From NCBI GenBank assembly GCA_903840265.1, contig CAIMFH010000109.1, positions 106,837 through 170,836 of the forward strand: DNA of 64,000 nt, written 5' to 3'. Of this stretch, positions 27,047 through 36,902 are shown piece after piece; position 1 is the stretch's first letter; every line of letters begins with the position of its first letter. The notes beneath the pieces are model-generated. The model saw only the letters and a program-made list of their open reading frames with translations, ran no database searches and was not told where the DNA came from. A program made the translations under genes and the position numbers. This stretch comes from an uncultured Schlesneria sp. (GTDB lineage: Bacteria > Planctomycetota > Planctomycetia > Planctomycetales > Planctomycetaceae).

Positions 27047-27413
27047 TCAGTAAAAAACCTCTTCGCTTGGTCCTGATGCCATTTGCGAGCGATCACTTGT
27101 TCAGCTGAGGCACCATCTCTGAATAAGTTAGTCTGGTTGTGCGATTGACGACAGGACCAGCATTAAGAAGATGCAGATTTGAATCTGTGAAAAAATGTTG
27201 GCATTTCGAGTCGCCTCTTGGAAACGGCGCGGGCACAGTTCATACTCCGCGTAATACTGGTCTGCAGTTCTTCCCAATTCACAAACTCGACTGCCTTTCG
27301 ACAAGAGGGGCGGCCGCTGTTGAGCTGACATCTTGCGACATCGCCATACCCAGTGTTTCACGGACTTGCGAGCGTGGCAGGCTGAGTTGAGCCACTGATA
27401 TGACAGGGAACTT
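27047..27413. other. Intergenic region without a supported gene
   Basis: About 367 bases. The minus-strand frame 27128-27361 encodes 77 codons with a hydrophobic tail (IQICIFLMLVLSSIA) that could be a tail anchor, but it has no clear ribosome-binding site and no family I recognise, so I do not call it. Confidence 0.35.
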
Positions 27414-28385
27414 ATGCACTACTCCATGAAAACAGTTGTCACACCGTTGATCGCGACCGCCATTTTATCGGCTGGATGGATTGGCTTCGCACAGGTTCAA
27501 GAGAAACCGAAAGAAAAGCCCGCACCGACGAAGAAGCCGGCAGAAGTGAAAGATCCCGACGAAGAAGCCATCCGGCGCAGTGCGGCGGCTTTTGCTACGG
27601 CCTATAAGGCACACGATGCGAAGGCGGTCGCTGAATTGTTCGCGCTGAAGGCCGAATTCACCGATGAAGACGGCGAGTTGATTAAGGGTCGAGAAGCGAT
27701 CCAGCAAAACTTCGCAGAGATGTTTAAGAAGTTTCCCGACAGCAAGATCGAGGTCGAGATCACTTCGATCCGTGTCCTCACGCCAAACATTGCACTGGAG
27801 GAAGGGATCGTCCGTGGCCAGCCGGTTCCCGACGAGGCAACCAATGTCAGCAGCTACGTCGTCATCCATGTGAAGGTCGACGGACATTGGCTGATCGCAT
27901 CGGTGAGTGATTTCGAAGCGGATTCCGAAGAGTTGACCCCGAACGACCATCTGCAGCCACTCGCCTGGATGGTTGGTGACTGGCTTGATGAAAGCGCCGA
28001 TTCGACCGTGAAGTCTTCTTGTCACTGGGATGAGAGCGAGAACTATCTACTAATGGACTTCTCCCTGCAGATTGCCGGCAGCGTCTCGGCAAGTGGATCG
28101 ATGCGAATCGGCTGGGATCCACTAAGCGGACAGCTCAAATCGTGGTCATTTGACGCCGACAGCGGATACGCCGAGGGACTGTGGATTCGGATCGACGACG
28201 AGTGGATCGTGAGATCGCACGGAGTGAATGCTGCAGGCAAGGTCACGTCGGGAATCAGCGTCTTCCGCTTCATCGACAACGACACCATGACCTGGCGCGC
28301 TTACGATCGAGTGATCGGCGGTGAACCAGCAGAAGACATTCCAGAGAACGTCATCAAGCGACACGCACCTGCTCCGGCAGGTTGA
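27414..28385 (+). CDS. Secreted SnoaL/DUF4440-like protein
   Basis: 323 residues; AGGGA upstream of the ATG, with a second ATG four codons later. Signal peptide TPLIATAILSAGWIGFAQ is followed by a Lys/Pro-rich linker. Residues ~45-165 form an NTF2-like domain (AIRRSAAAFATAYKAHDAKA, FTDEDGELIKGREAI, SYVVIHVKVDGHWLIASV), as in SgcJ/EcaC proteins. A second domain of ~150 residues begins at LAWMVGDWLD, a pattern of DUF1579-like beta-barrel folds. Ligand and reaction unknown. Confidence 0.82.
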   Translation: MHYSMKTVVTPLIATAILSAGWIGFAQVQEKPKEKPAPTKKPAEVKDPDEEAIRRSAAAFATAYKAHDAKAVAELFALKAEFTDEDGELIKGREAIQQNFAEMFKKFPDSKIEVEITSIRVLTPNIALEEGIVRGQPVPDEATNVSSYVVIHVKVDGHWLIASVSDFEADSEELTPNDHLQPLAWMVGDWLDESADSTVKSSCHWDESENYLLMDFSLQIAGSVSASGSMRIGWDPLSGQLKSWSFDADSGYAEGLWIRIDDEWIVRSHGVNAAGKVTSGISVFRFIDNDTMTWRAYDRVIGGEPAEDIPENVIKRHAPAPAG

Positions 28386-28452
28386 CTTTGAACATGCCGC
28401 TTCCCGTGTCGACTTTCGTATCTATTAGCTCATCTGTTAACGAGCATCTGCC

Positions 28453-30525
28453 ATGAAAATCAAACTAACGATCGCTCTGTTGCTCTGCGTGTTTGTTGTC
28501 ACCTCGCATGAAGACGCTCTGGGGCGAGGGTTTGGCGGCGGAGGAGGTCGTGGGGGCGGTGGAGGCGGGGTTAGCCGTGGAGGTGGTGGGGGGGCTCGTC
28601 CTTCTGTTAGCCGCCCAAGTGGCGGCGGTGGAGGTGCCCGACCCAGCATGGGAGCCAGCCGACCCAATATGGGCGGTGGGGGGCATCCGAGTGTTGGTGG
28701 GGGCAGTCGACCAAATATCGGTGGTGCAGGCGGTGCCGGGAACCGACCGAACATCGGTAGTGGAAATCGACCGAATATTGGCGGCGGGAATCCAATTGCT
28801 GGTGGGAATCGTCCCAACATTGGTGGCGGCAACCGACCGGAAATAGGTGGTGGCAATCGTCCAGGGACCGGAACCGGAAATCGCCCGGGAACCTTGCCCG
28901 GATTGGGTGGCGGTAATCGTCCCGGTTTCGGTGACGGCAATCGCCCGGGCATTGGAAATGGAAATCGGCCCGGCGAAGGAAACAGACCCGGCTTTGGGGA
29001 CGGCAATCGGCCGGGAGCGGGCGGCAGCGGCGAACGTAATCCGATCGCAAACCTGCCCGGCATGCGACCGGGAGCCGGTGGCAGTGGGGAACGGAATCCG
29101 ATTGGAAACTTGCCGGGGATGCGTCCAGGGCAGGGCGGCGCCGGAGAACGGAATCCGTTCATCAACAATCGGCCCGGGTCCGGAATTCGTCCCAACATTG
29201 GCAACAACAACGGCAACAACATTGGGAACCGAATCGGAAATAACACGCATATTGGGAACAACAACTTCGGTCACAACAACTTCAACAATGTGAACATCAA
29301 CAATAACCACAATTATGCTGTGGGAAATGGCCACAACTGGAATAACAACTGGCACCACGGCTATTGGGGCGGTGGCAATTGGGGTGGAGGGGCCGCTTGG
29401 GGCTATCGGGCCGGATACCGAAACGGATACTGGAATGGCTACACGAATCGGTCGTGGTATCGCCCCTGGTATGGAAACGCGGCTGTGTGGGGCTTGAGTG
29501 CCTGGGCACTCGGTTCGGTCTATTACGATTCGGGATATGCCAGCTACAGCAACCCTTACTACGTGAGTAACGCGGGTTACTACAACTATTCTCAGCCGAT
29601 CCAGGTTGTCGCGCAGCCAGAACAAGTCGTTGTGGCGCAAGATCCATCCACATTGACGGATCAGGCTCAACCGCAACCTCAACCACCGCCTCAGGTGCAA
29701 GCCAGCCTGACGCACACCGACGCTGCTCGTGACGCCTTCTTGGCGGGCGACTACGTCAAAGCGGGTACAGAGGTTGATCTGGCAATCAAGGATCAGCCCA
29801 CCGATGCCGCACTGCACGAATTCCGCGCGCTCATTTACTTCGCTGTTGCCGACTATCAGAAGGCCGCGGCGTCACTCTACGCGGTCCTGTCAGCCGGCCC
29901 CGGTTGGGATTGGACGACCATGAGCAGCTTGTATCCGAGTGTCGAGACGTACACGACGCAGCTACGGGCCCTCGAACAGTTTGCCCGACAAAAGCCTGAT
30001 GCCGCGGACGCACACTTTGTACTGGCCTATCACTACATCACAGGAACCCATAAAGAAGCAGCCATCAAGCAACTGCAGGAGGTCGCACGCCTGCAGCCGT
30101 CCGATCAATTGACTATTCAGTTGATCAAAGGACTGGGGGGCGAAGTCCCCACGCAGCCAGGTGCGTCTCAGCAACCAACGCCAATGCCACCTCCTGCCGC
30201 GGATCCTCAACTGGCCGGTGACGACCAGCCACCGCCACCAGACATTGATCCCGCGAAGATCCTCGGTCGCCGCACAGCGAAGCGATCCGATGGCACGACG
30301 TTTACGCTCGACCTGACGGCCGACAACAAATTCACGTGGAGCTTTGAACGAGCGGGCAAAAAGCAAAGCTTCGGCGGAACCTATACGGTCGATGGTGCCG
30401 TTCTGGTCTTGGAACGCGAAGACAAGGCAACGATGCCTGGACTGGTCACAATCGAAGGGACGGGCTTCAATTTCAAACTGTTTGGAACCCCCGAAGAGGA
30501 TCCCGGACTGGACTTCAAAGCCTGA
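28453..30525 (+). CDS. Secreted Gly/Asn-rich repeat protein with TPR and C-terminal beta domain
   Basis: 690 residues. Signal peptide MKIKLTIALLLCVFVVTS. Residues ~25-250 are runs of Gly then imperfect copies of a short unit such as GNRPNIGGG, shading into an Asn-rich stretch (NNNGNNIGNRIGNN) to about residue 300 and a Trp/Tyr/Gly-rich part to ~370. After a Gln/Pro linker, residues ~415-560 look like TPR-type helices (AARDAFLAGDYVKAGTEVDL, ALHEFRALIYFAVADYQKAA). The last ~85 residues form a beta-rich domain beginning ILGRRTAKRSDG. Probably a cell-surface or periplasmic protein. It faces the histidine kinase gene, 23 bases apart. Confidence 0.8.
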   Translation: MKIKLTIALLLCVFVVTSHEDALGRGFGGGGGRGGGGGGVSRGGGGGARPSVSRPSGGGGGARPSMGASRPNMGGGGHPSVGGGSRPNIGGAGGAGNRPNIGSGNRPNIGGGNPIAGGNRPNIGGGNRPEIGGGNRPGTGTGNRPGTLPGLGGGNRPGFGDGNRPGIGNGNRPGEGNRPGFGDGNRPGAGGSGERNPIANLPGMRPGAGGSGERNPIGNLPGMRPGQGGAGERNPFINNRPGSGIRPNIGNNNGNNIGNRIGNNTHIGNNNFGHNNFNNVNINNNHNYAVGNGHNWNNNWHHGYWGGGNWGGGAAWGYRAGYRNGYWNGYTNRSWYRPWYGNAAVWGLSAWALGSVYYDSGYASYSNPYYVSNAGYYNYSQPIQVVAQPEQVVVAQDPSTLTDQAQPQPQPPPQVQASLTHTDAARDAFLAGDYVKAGTEVDLAIKDQPTDAALHEFRALIYFAVADYQKAAASLYAVLSAGPGWDWTTMSSLYPSVETYTTQLRALEQFARQKPDAADAHFVLAYHYITGTHKEAAIKQLQEVARLQPSDQLTIQLIKGLGGEVPTQPGASQQPTPMPPPAADPQLAGDDQPPPPDIDPAKILGRRTAKRSDGTTFTLDLTADNKFTWSFERAGKKQSFGGTYTVDGAVLVLEREDKATMPGLVTIEGTGFNFKLFGTPEEDPGLDFKA

Positions 30526-30548
30526 TGTTCTGACGATGCTGAGGCGGG

Positions 30549-33500
30549 CTAGTCCGTATCCGGGGTCGGACTCGAAGGTGTCACAATCCCCGAAATGGAG
30601 GCGATGAGAGCATGCGTCGTGAAGGGCTTCTTGATAAATCCGCGCACACCTGTCCCTTCGCAACGTAGCGAGACCTCCTGCTCGCTATAGCCACTCATCA
30701 CCAGCACCGGAATGTCTGGTGCCAAGTGGCGTAGTTCACGCATGACTTCCAACCCATCCATGCGCGGCATCGTCAGATCCAGGAGAATTGCGGCGATCTC
30801 CTGAAAGTGTTCTCGTAGGATCTTCAGCCCTTCTAGACCGTCCTCGGCTGCCAGAACATGATAGCCTGCGCTGGTAAGTGTGCGCTGGACGAACGTGTTG
30901 ATAATCCGCTCATCGTCGATGACCAGAATGGTCCCGCTTCCCGATTTCGGAACGGTGCCATTTTTGACATCGGATCGAGCCTCCGGAGCTTTATCAGTAC
31001 AAGGGAAAAGCAATTTGAAGAGTGTTCCCCGCCCGGGCTCGCTGATCACTTTGATCGTACCTCGATGCGCGCGGACGATCCCCAGAACTGCCGCCAGTCC
31101 GAGTCCGCGCCCCGTGAATTTCGTGGTGAAGAACGGGTCGAAGATTCGGGCCTGGGTCTCTTCTGTCATCCCCTGGCCAGCGTCTTCGACTTCCAGGTAG
31201 GCGTAGTTGCCCGCGGGGAGGATTTCAGGCAAATAGGGCGAGAGGAGGTCGTCTGCGTTCGCTTGAAGCATGCCAGTGCGAACCTGAATTGCACCGATTT
31301 GGCCTTCAAGTGAATCTGACGCATTGATGATCAGATTCATAACAACCTGGCGGATCTGTGTGGGATCTCCTTCGATTGTGGCCGCCTCGAGACCGAGATC
31401 AACCGCGGTCTTTTTGGAAACGACGGTCTTCAATAGCGTGGCCATCTCTTGAACCAACCCGTCCAGCCGCAATGCCTGAATCTCAAACTTCCCTTTCCCA
31501 GAATAGGCGAGCATCTGCTTGGTCAAATCGGCGGCACGTTCGGCTGCGTGCTCGATCTCGCGAAGCATCGAGCATGCGGGGGATTCCTCAGAAATGTGCA
31601 TCAGCGCCAAACTGGCATTCCCCAGCATCACTGTCAGTAGATTGTTGAAGTCGTGGGCGACACCGCCAGCTAGAACTCCCAGGCTTTCCAGCTTCTGGCC
31701 ATGCAGGATTTGAGCCTCTAACTTCCGGCGTTCATCTTCGGCTAATTTGCGATCGGTAATATCGCGGATAAAGCCGCTGAACGACGGCGATTGGGTTAGG
31801 ATTGGCGTGATATAGATTTCCGCGGGGAATTCTGTCCCGTCTGCACGAAGAGCTGTCAACTCGACCAGCTTGCGAAGAACAGATCCTTCTCCCGTTCCGC
31901 GAAACTCCTCCATGCCTGCTCTGTGTGCCTCTCGTGATTGAGACGGGATGATGAGGTCGGCCATCTCTCGACCGATGGCTTGCTGCGGCGTATATCCAAA
32001 AATTCTTTCGGCGGCGGGGTTCCACTCAACGACCTTACCTTCCTGGTCAATTGTGATCAGGGCATCGAGCGCACTCTCGAAAATGGCCGCCTTGCGTTCT
32101 TCGCTTTCGTGCAGCTTGTCTTCAGCGAGCTTGCGTTGTGTGATGTCGCGCCAATTAACGACGATCCCTTTGACGGCGGGAAGATGCAATAGATTGCAGG
32201 CACTCACCTCCATCCAATGCCATGATCCATCTTTGTGACGTAACCGCACGGCGGGTTGAAAGATTTGCGCCGGATTTTGCAGTATTTGATGCCAGGCCGC
32301 TTGGGCCTTCGGTAGATCTTCAGGATGGATCGTCTCGAAGGTGCTGCGGCCCTTCACTTCTTCCGCCGAGTACCCGAGCACCGATTTATTTCCGGGGCCG
32401 GCATACACCAGCATCCCGTCACGATCGACGATATTGATCCCTTCGAAGCCATGCTCCACAAGCGCTCGGAACCGTTCCTCGCTCTCTCGCAGTGTTTCTT
32501 CAGCACGTGTCCGCTCAGTGATATCGATCGCAATACCGCCGACGAGTGTTGGCTTATCATTTGAGAATGCGAGCGAGAACTTGCTGGAGATGACGTGGTG
32601 CAAGACTCCGTCGTCATATTCCAAGATCTCAAGGGTCTGCACACCAGACTCGCTGAGCAGCGCCTGTCGATCGCTTTCCTTGAACTGGGCCGCCGTCTCA
32701 GCAGGAAAGATTTCCTCGTCCGCTTTGCCATAGAATTGTTCCCGCGGCATTCGGAAGACTTTCACCGCGGCATCGTTTGCGTAGACGTATCGACCCTGGT
32801 GGTCCTTGATCCAGGCAAGTCCCGGCAAATGAAACATGAACTGAGCGAATCGCTGCTCACTTTGCCTTAGCGATTGCTCTGCCCGATCGCGCATTGTGAT
32901 GTCGGAAAGGACTCCCAAGATCTGGCGCACAGAGCCGTCTGCACGACGTGCAAAGACGATTTCGCGTCCTTCAAACGAGCGCATCGTGCCATCGGCATGC
33001 GTGAAATGGTATTTGTCTTCGCGGAGTTCGCCGTCTGGAAGTTGCTGCCATTCTTCAAGTCGCCGCGTGACGTGGGGCCGCTCTTCTGGTGGCATATGTG
33101 CGGCAAAAGTTTCTAATGGATCATGATCCGTAGGTGCAGACGAAGGATAGCCCAAGTCCCTGAAAATTGAGCGATTAGAGTAGAGGACGCTCATGGCATC
33201 AAAGTCGAAAATGTAGATCCAGTTGGGGACCGCCTGGGATATTGAGCTTAGGAACTGTTGGTTTTCTGTAATTTTGTCCTGGGCTCGTAACCGCTCCACT
33301 GCATTCCCGACAATGTCTACGACGGTACTCAACAGTTGTTCGTCGGCAGCCGTAAAGGCATCCAGATCTTCGCTCTCGACATTCAACACGCCGACCACGT
33401 TGGATCCGATGCGCATCGGCAAGCACAGTTTTGATCGCGTCCGCGAATCGACTGCAACATATCCAGGCTCTTTGGTCACATCGCGCACTCGACGAGGCTT

Positions 33501-34850
33501 CCCTGTCAGCGCAACCTCCCCCGTGATGGCCGCCCCCAACGGCTTGTCGGGCCTGCTTTCCATTGGATTGGACATGATGAACGAAGGATGTGTGACAAGG
33601 ACCTGGCGGATCGGATCCAGCATCACAAATCCGCAGTTGTGTGAAAATCCGATTCCGGCGATGACCGGAGTGACTCGCTCCAGGACGGCATCGGCACTGC
33701 TCGCCTCTGAACAGATCACGCCGATCTGACTCAGGATCGTTAATTCTGTCACCCGACGATGGAGGGCATCCTGTGACAGTTTGCGTTCGGTGACATCGGT
33801 CCCTTCCGGGATCAGCATCGTCACTTCGCCTCGCGCGTTTCGTAACGGTTTCAAGGAAAAGTCGACGTATGCGAGGCTTCCATCTTGACGCGGGTGCGAT
33901 GTTTCAAAGAGAACCACATTTCCCTTCGCCGCGTCCTGAATCGCATGGCGCAACCGCTCTTGAAGCGCAGGCGAATGCGTCCACCAGGGAGTTTCCCAGA
34001 AGAGTTTGCCAATCACGTCCTCTGCTCGGACCCCAGCAAACTCCAAGGCCGGACGATTGGCTTCGATGACGCGTCCGTCCGTACTAATTAACCCGATGAG
34101 CTGCAGGGTCTGATCGAAGATGCCACGAAATCGCTGCTCACTGGAGACAATCGCTTGATGCAGTCGATTGTTCCTGCGTCCGATCACCATCCCGATCATT
34201 CCGGCCCAGATCACTTGCCCAATGACTCCGATGAAGGGAAGTTCAAGGATGCCTCGCGCCCTCAACATGTCAGTGATATGCAACAGGACGAGCGCAAGAG
34301 CGGCCAGGATAATCAACGATGCGCCCAGACGATCCTTCTTCCACAGGTGGCTTCCGCAGTACAGGGCATAGACTTCGATCGACATCGCAACCGCAGAAAG
34401 AACGGCGATGCCCCATCCCGACGAACCGAGTTTGGGATTCGCGATAATCTCACCCCAAAACAGCCGGAACTCACCTAACGATAAGACGGTGGAATTCAGC
34501 GGCACGACAAGAACGTGAATCAAGAACGCCAGCAGAAACGCAATCGACACTGGCCATACGAACCAGCGAGCCGGAACGTCAGCGATCAGCGATACGCTCC
34601 ACAGCCACGTGAGCATGATCAGCAGGCCAAAAGCAATTCGTCCGTAGAGGTTTCCTTTAGCTTCGGCAATATTCGTGGATGTGGCCAGCCCCATCGCGAT
34701 CCCGCAGGACACGGCTCGCAAGGCGCAATCGACACTGAAGACAGCCAGCAGGGTTTCGCGCCTGGATGTCGTCCACAGGATCAGATGGTAAACGGCAGCG
34801 AAGCCAAAGAAGCCAACCAACGAAGCATTGAGTAAAAGAAACGGACCCAT
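30549..34850 (-). CDS. Hybrid sensor histidine kinase with membrane, five PAS, GAF and receiver domains
   Basis: 1433 residues. About seven membrane helices in the first ~230 residues. Then, approximately: PAS 245-360, GAF 365-525 (ELTILSQIGVICSEASSA), PAS 530-655, PAS 660-785, PAS 795-910, PAS 915-1035 (FESALDALITIDQEG, FSGFIRDITDRK). The dimerisation/phosphoacceptor segment reads LAGGVAHDFNNLLTVML with His as phosphate site, the ATPase domain has NLIINASDS, DAGQGM and GRGLGLAAVLG, and the receiver (ILVIDDERIINTF, LLDLTMPRMDG) carries the acceptor Asp. It should autophosphorylate and pass phosphate to its own receiver. No output regulator lies beside it. Confidence 0.93.
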   Translation of the reverse strand: MGPFLLLNASLVGFFGFAAVYHLILWTTSRRETLLAVFSVDCALRAVSCGIAMGLATSTNIAEAKGNLYGRIAFGLLIMLTWLWSVSLIADVPARWFVWPVSIAFLLAFLIHVLVVPLNSTVLSLGEFRLFWGEIIANPKLGSSGWGIAVLSAVAMSIEVYALYCGSHLWKKDRLGASLIILAALALVLLHITDMLRARGILELPFIGVIGQVIWAGMIGMVIGRRNNRLHQAIVSSEQRFRGIFDQTLQLIGLISTDGRVIEANRPALEFAGVRAEDVIGKLFWETPWWTHSPALQERLRHAIQDAAKGNVVLFETSHPRQDGSLAYVDFSLKPLRNARGEVTMLIPEGTDVTERKLSQDALHRRVTELTILSQIGVICSEASSADAVLERVTPVIAGIGFSHNCGFVMLDPIRQVLVTHPSFIMSNPMESRPDKPLGAAITGEVALTGKPRRVRDVTKEPGYVAVDSRTRSKLCLPMRIGSNVVGVLNVESEDLDAFTAADEQLLSTVVDIVGNAVERLRAQDKITENQQFLSSISQAVPNWIYIFDFDAMSVLYSNRSIFRDLGYPSSAPTDHDPLETFAAHMPPEERPHVTRRLEEWQQLPDGELREDKYHFTHADGTMRSFEGREIVFARRADGSVRQILGVLSDITMRDRAEQSLRQSEQRFAQFMFHLPGLAWIKDHQGRYVYANDAAVKVFRMPREQFYGKADEEIFPAETAAQFKESDRQALLSESGVQTLEILEYDDGVLHHVISSKFSLAFSNDKPTLVGGIAIDITERTRAEETLRESEERFRALVEHGFEGINIVDRDGMLVYAGPGNKSVLGYSAEEVKGRSTFETIHPEDLPKAQAAWHQILQNPAQIFQPAVRLRHKDGSWHWMEVSACNLLHLPAVKGIVVNWRDITQRKLAEDKLHESEERKAAIFESALDALITIDQEGKVVEWNPAAERIFGYTPQQAIGREMADLIIPSQSREAHRAGMEEFRGTGEGSVLRKLVELTALRADGTEFPAEIYITPILTQSPSFSGFIRDITDRKLAEDERRKLEAQILHGQKLESLGVLAGGVAHDFNNLLTVMLGNASLALMHISEESPACSMLREIEHAAERAADLTKQMLAYSGKGKFEIQALRLDGLVQEMATLLKTVVSKKTAVDLGLEAATIEGDPTQIRQVVMNLIINASDSLEGQIGAIQVRTGMLQANADDLLSPYLPEILPAGNYAYLEVEDAGQGMTEETQARIFDPFFTTKFTGRGLGLAAVLGIVRAHRGTIKVISEPGRGTLFKLLFPCTDKAPEARSDVKNGTVPKSGSGTILVIDDERIINTFVQRTLTSAGYHVLAAEDGLEGLKILREHFQEIAAILLDLTMPRMDGLEVMRELRHLAPDIPVLVMSGYSEQEVSLRCEGTGVRGFIKKPFTTHALIASISGIVTPSSPTPDTD

Positions 34851-35394
34851 CGATCGTTCTTCCTGTCGTAACTACAGCATGCCGCCGTTGTTTGAAGTCA
34901 CCACGCAAACCTGGCAAGGTTCGCAGGGACAATATCTAGTGTCAGCTCCGTGAATCTCCTTCTTGGGGATCAAGAAACAAGGGTGAATCTTACGGATTGC
35001 GTTGACCCACCGGTCAGTAGAATGATCTTTTTCCACGACATCCTTCGGCGGCTTAAACATTGGCCTGTTGTATCGATGGGCGAAAAACCCCGCAATGGCA
35101 GCGTACGCAGACTCGGCTTCAACATTGATCCAGTTGACAGTGAGATTGATGAGCCCAAGGCGAACTTGCTAGGCCGTAGCAACCTTAACAAGACTTCGCA
35201 CCGGTCAAAGTGCCGGTTCCGACGCGGACCATTCATTCGACGATTGGCATCCAGCCGTCGTTCCCTTCTGTCGCGCGATCCATTCTCGCATCGCCAGAAA
35301 TCTCATCGCCCGCAGTTAATCATTGCGGCAGTGTACGGTCGTACTCTCGTCAGCCATCTCATCTGTCTTCGCTCGACCCGCTCAGGGATCCCTC
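34851..35394. other. Intergenic region, divergent, no gene supported
   Basis: About 544 bases between the divergent histidine kinase and membrane operon. Open frames on both strands (for example 34950-35405 plus) overlap each other, lack ribosome-binding sites and have no recognisable sequence. Promoters for both directions should be here; none could be assigned. Confidence 0.45.
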
Positions 35395-35988
35395 ATGTTT
35401 CGTGAACAACTACAATCAGGCGTCGCTCATGTCGGACTGGCGTTGCGAGAGCCCGAGGAATTCGCTGCTCGCTGGGATGCGAAGCAGGTGCAGTATCCCT
35501 GGTGGGTCTGGGGATCACTGATGGCGACCGCGATCCTCGGAACCATGACGTACGGCATGACGATGGGGTTGAGTGGTGATGTTAACGATGTCATCAAGAA
35601 GGGACTGGCCTGCACGCTGGGGGCGGGGTTGGCGTGGGGAATTCCTCTCCCCGCTCTCTACATTCTGAACAGCCAGTCAGGATCGAAATTGCGGGCCAGC
35701 AGCACACTGTTGGCCGCATTGGTCACGACCAGTTGGGGTGGCCTGGCCATGCTGGCCTCCATTCCGATCAACTGGTTCTTCACCGTTGCCATACCATCGC
35801 CTGGCTTCATTCTCCTGGTGAACCTGACGGTCTTCGCGGGTGTGGGTGTCGCAATGACGGATGTCTTTCATCGAGTCATGCGTCGCCTGGAACCACAACG
35901 CGATGTCACACCACTGTGGTGGCTGGTGATCGTCGGCACGATCGGATCCGAACTGTTCTACTTTTTCGGCCTGTTTCAATTTGCATGA
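35395..35988 (+). CDS. Unknown multi-pass membrane protein, first gene of a three-gene operon
   Basis: 197 residues from ATG 35395. A ~35-residue soluble start (MFREQLQSGVAHVGLALREP) is followed by about five membrane helices (WWVWGSLMATAILGTMTYGM, IPLPALYILNS, TLLAALVTTSWGGLAMLASI, GFILLVNLTVFAGVGVAM, LWWLVIVGTIGSELFYFFGL). No known domain seen. The stop overlaps an in-frame ATG of the next gene (ATGA at 35985), so translation is probably coupled. It shares helix spacing and the GIPLPALY / GICLPSLYFYG phrase with the next protein, suggesting distant paralogy. Confidence 0.75.
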   Translation: MFREQLQSGVAHVGLALREPEEFAARWDAKQVQYPWWVWGSLMATAILGTMTYGMTMGLSGDVNDVIKKGLACTLGAGLAWGIPLPALYILNSQSGSKLRASSTLLAALVTTSWGGLAMLASIPINWFFTVAIPSPGFILLVNLTVFAGVGVAMTDVFHRVMRRLEPQRDVTPLWWLVIVGTIGSELFYFFGLFQFA

Positions 35989-35999
35989 TAGGGCATCAG

Positions 36000-36863
36000 A
36001 TGGACTATCGCGTTCTAGAATCGTTGAGACGGAAGTTTGACGAACCTGAAGATGTCGAGGGACTCGATGTCACCGATGACGCATTCAGCGCCGAGAACGA
36101 AACTGCTGCAACTACCGTGGATCTCGGACCATTTCCACTGACGGAATTGATCCTGAAAGACCCGGTACGACTCGATCGAATGATTCGCGAATCGGACCAG
36201 CAGGTACAAATGCTGCCCCGGTTGCTGGCAACATCACTGGTCGCCTTCACAATTTTCGGCATCGCCATGACGCTGGTGCTGAGCGCCGCGGGAGTCTGGC
36301 CACACCTGACACCCATCGAGCAGTCGCTGGCAACGTCACACCCGTGGCTAATCCAGTTTGAACGCCACGACACCGCCACCTTCTGGACGCCGTGGCTGAA
36401 TGGCGACGCCTTTCGCCTGATCGCCGCGTATGCCATCGGCCTAATCGCCGCGACAGGAATCTGCCTGCCGAGTCTGTACTTCTACGGCTTACTGGCCGGA
36501 GTTCGCATGACAATGCTCGATGTGGTCACGCATGCCGTCAAATCGAAAGCGGTCGCCGCGATCACGTTGATCGGAATCATCCCGATCTATGCCGCGCTCG
36601 GCCTGGCCATTGCGATCTTCTCATTGCCAGTTCTGTCGCGAGATGCAGTGCTACTGCTTGGATTACTCCTCCCATTCATCGCCGGTCTGTCGGGAACCTA
36701 TTCCCTCTATCGAGGCCTCTCGATGCTCACAGACACCATGAAGCCTGAACAGAAGCTTCACCGGCAGTGTTTCCTGCAACGACTGGTGATCTCGTGGTGT
36801 GGCGTCTATTCGGCGGTCTCGCCCGTCCTGATCTTCACACTCTGGCAGCGACTGCAGGCCTAA
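36000..36863 (+). CDS. Unknown multi-pass membrane protein, second gene of the operon
   Basis: 287 residues from ATG 36000 (AGGG 7 bases upstream); an in-frame ATG at 35985 overlaps the previous stop and is an alternative. An acidic soluble start of ~75 residues precedes about five to six helices (LLATSLVAFTIFGIAMTLVL, LIAAYAIGLIAATGICLPSL, AVAAITLIGIIPIYAALGLA, DAVLLLGLLLPFIAGLSGTY, GVYSAVSPVLIFTLW). No family recognised. The GICLPSLYFYGLLAGVRM stretch parallels a stretch of the preceding protein. Both may be subunits of one membrane complex. Confidence 0.75.
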   Translation: MDYRVLESLRRKFDEPEDVEGLDVTDDAFSAENETAATTVDLGPFPLTELILKDPVRLDRMIRESDQQVQMLPRLLATSLVAFTIFGIAMTLVLSAAGVWPHLTPIEQSLATSHPWLIQFERHDTATFWTPWLNGDAFRLIAAYAIGLIAATGICLPSLYFYGLLAGVRMTMLDVVTHAVKSKAVAAITLIGIIPIYAALGLAIAIFSLPVLSRDAVLLLGLLLPFIAGLSGTYSLYRGLSMLTDTMKPEQKLHRQCFLQRLVISWCGVYSAVSPVLIFTLWQRLQA

Positions 36864-36902
36864 GTCACCACTCACAATCGCACATTGCGACGGGCCACCA
36901 TC

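Noticed and set aside
28540..29200. Possible CRISPR-like direct repeats
   Set aside because: The repeated units are in-frame codons of the Gly-rich protein with variable length, not identical repeats with unique spacers.
28465..29817. Long minus-strand open frame (450 codons) and a second (275 codons at 28437-29264)
   Set aside because: Both lie antisense to the Gly/Asn-rich gene. Their Pro/Arg/Ile-rich repeats are only the antisense reading of its repeated codons, and they have no recognisable domain.
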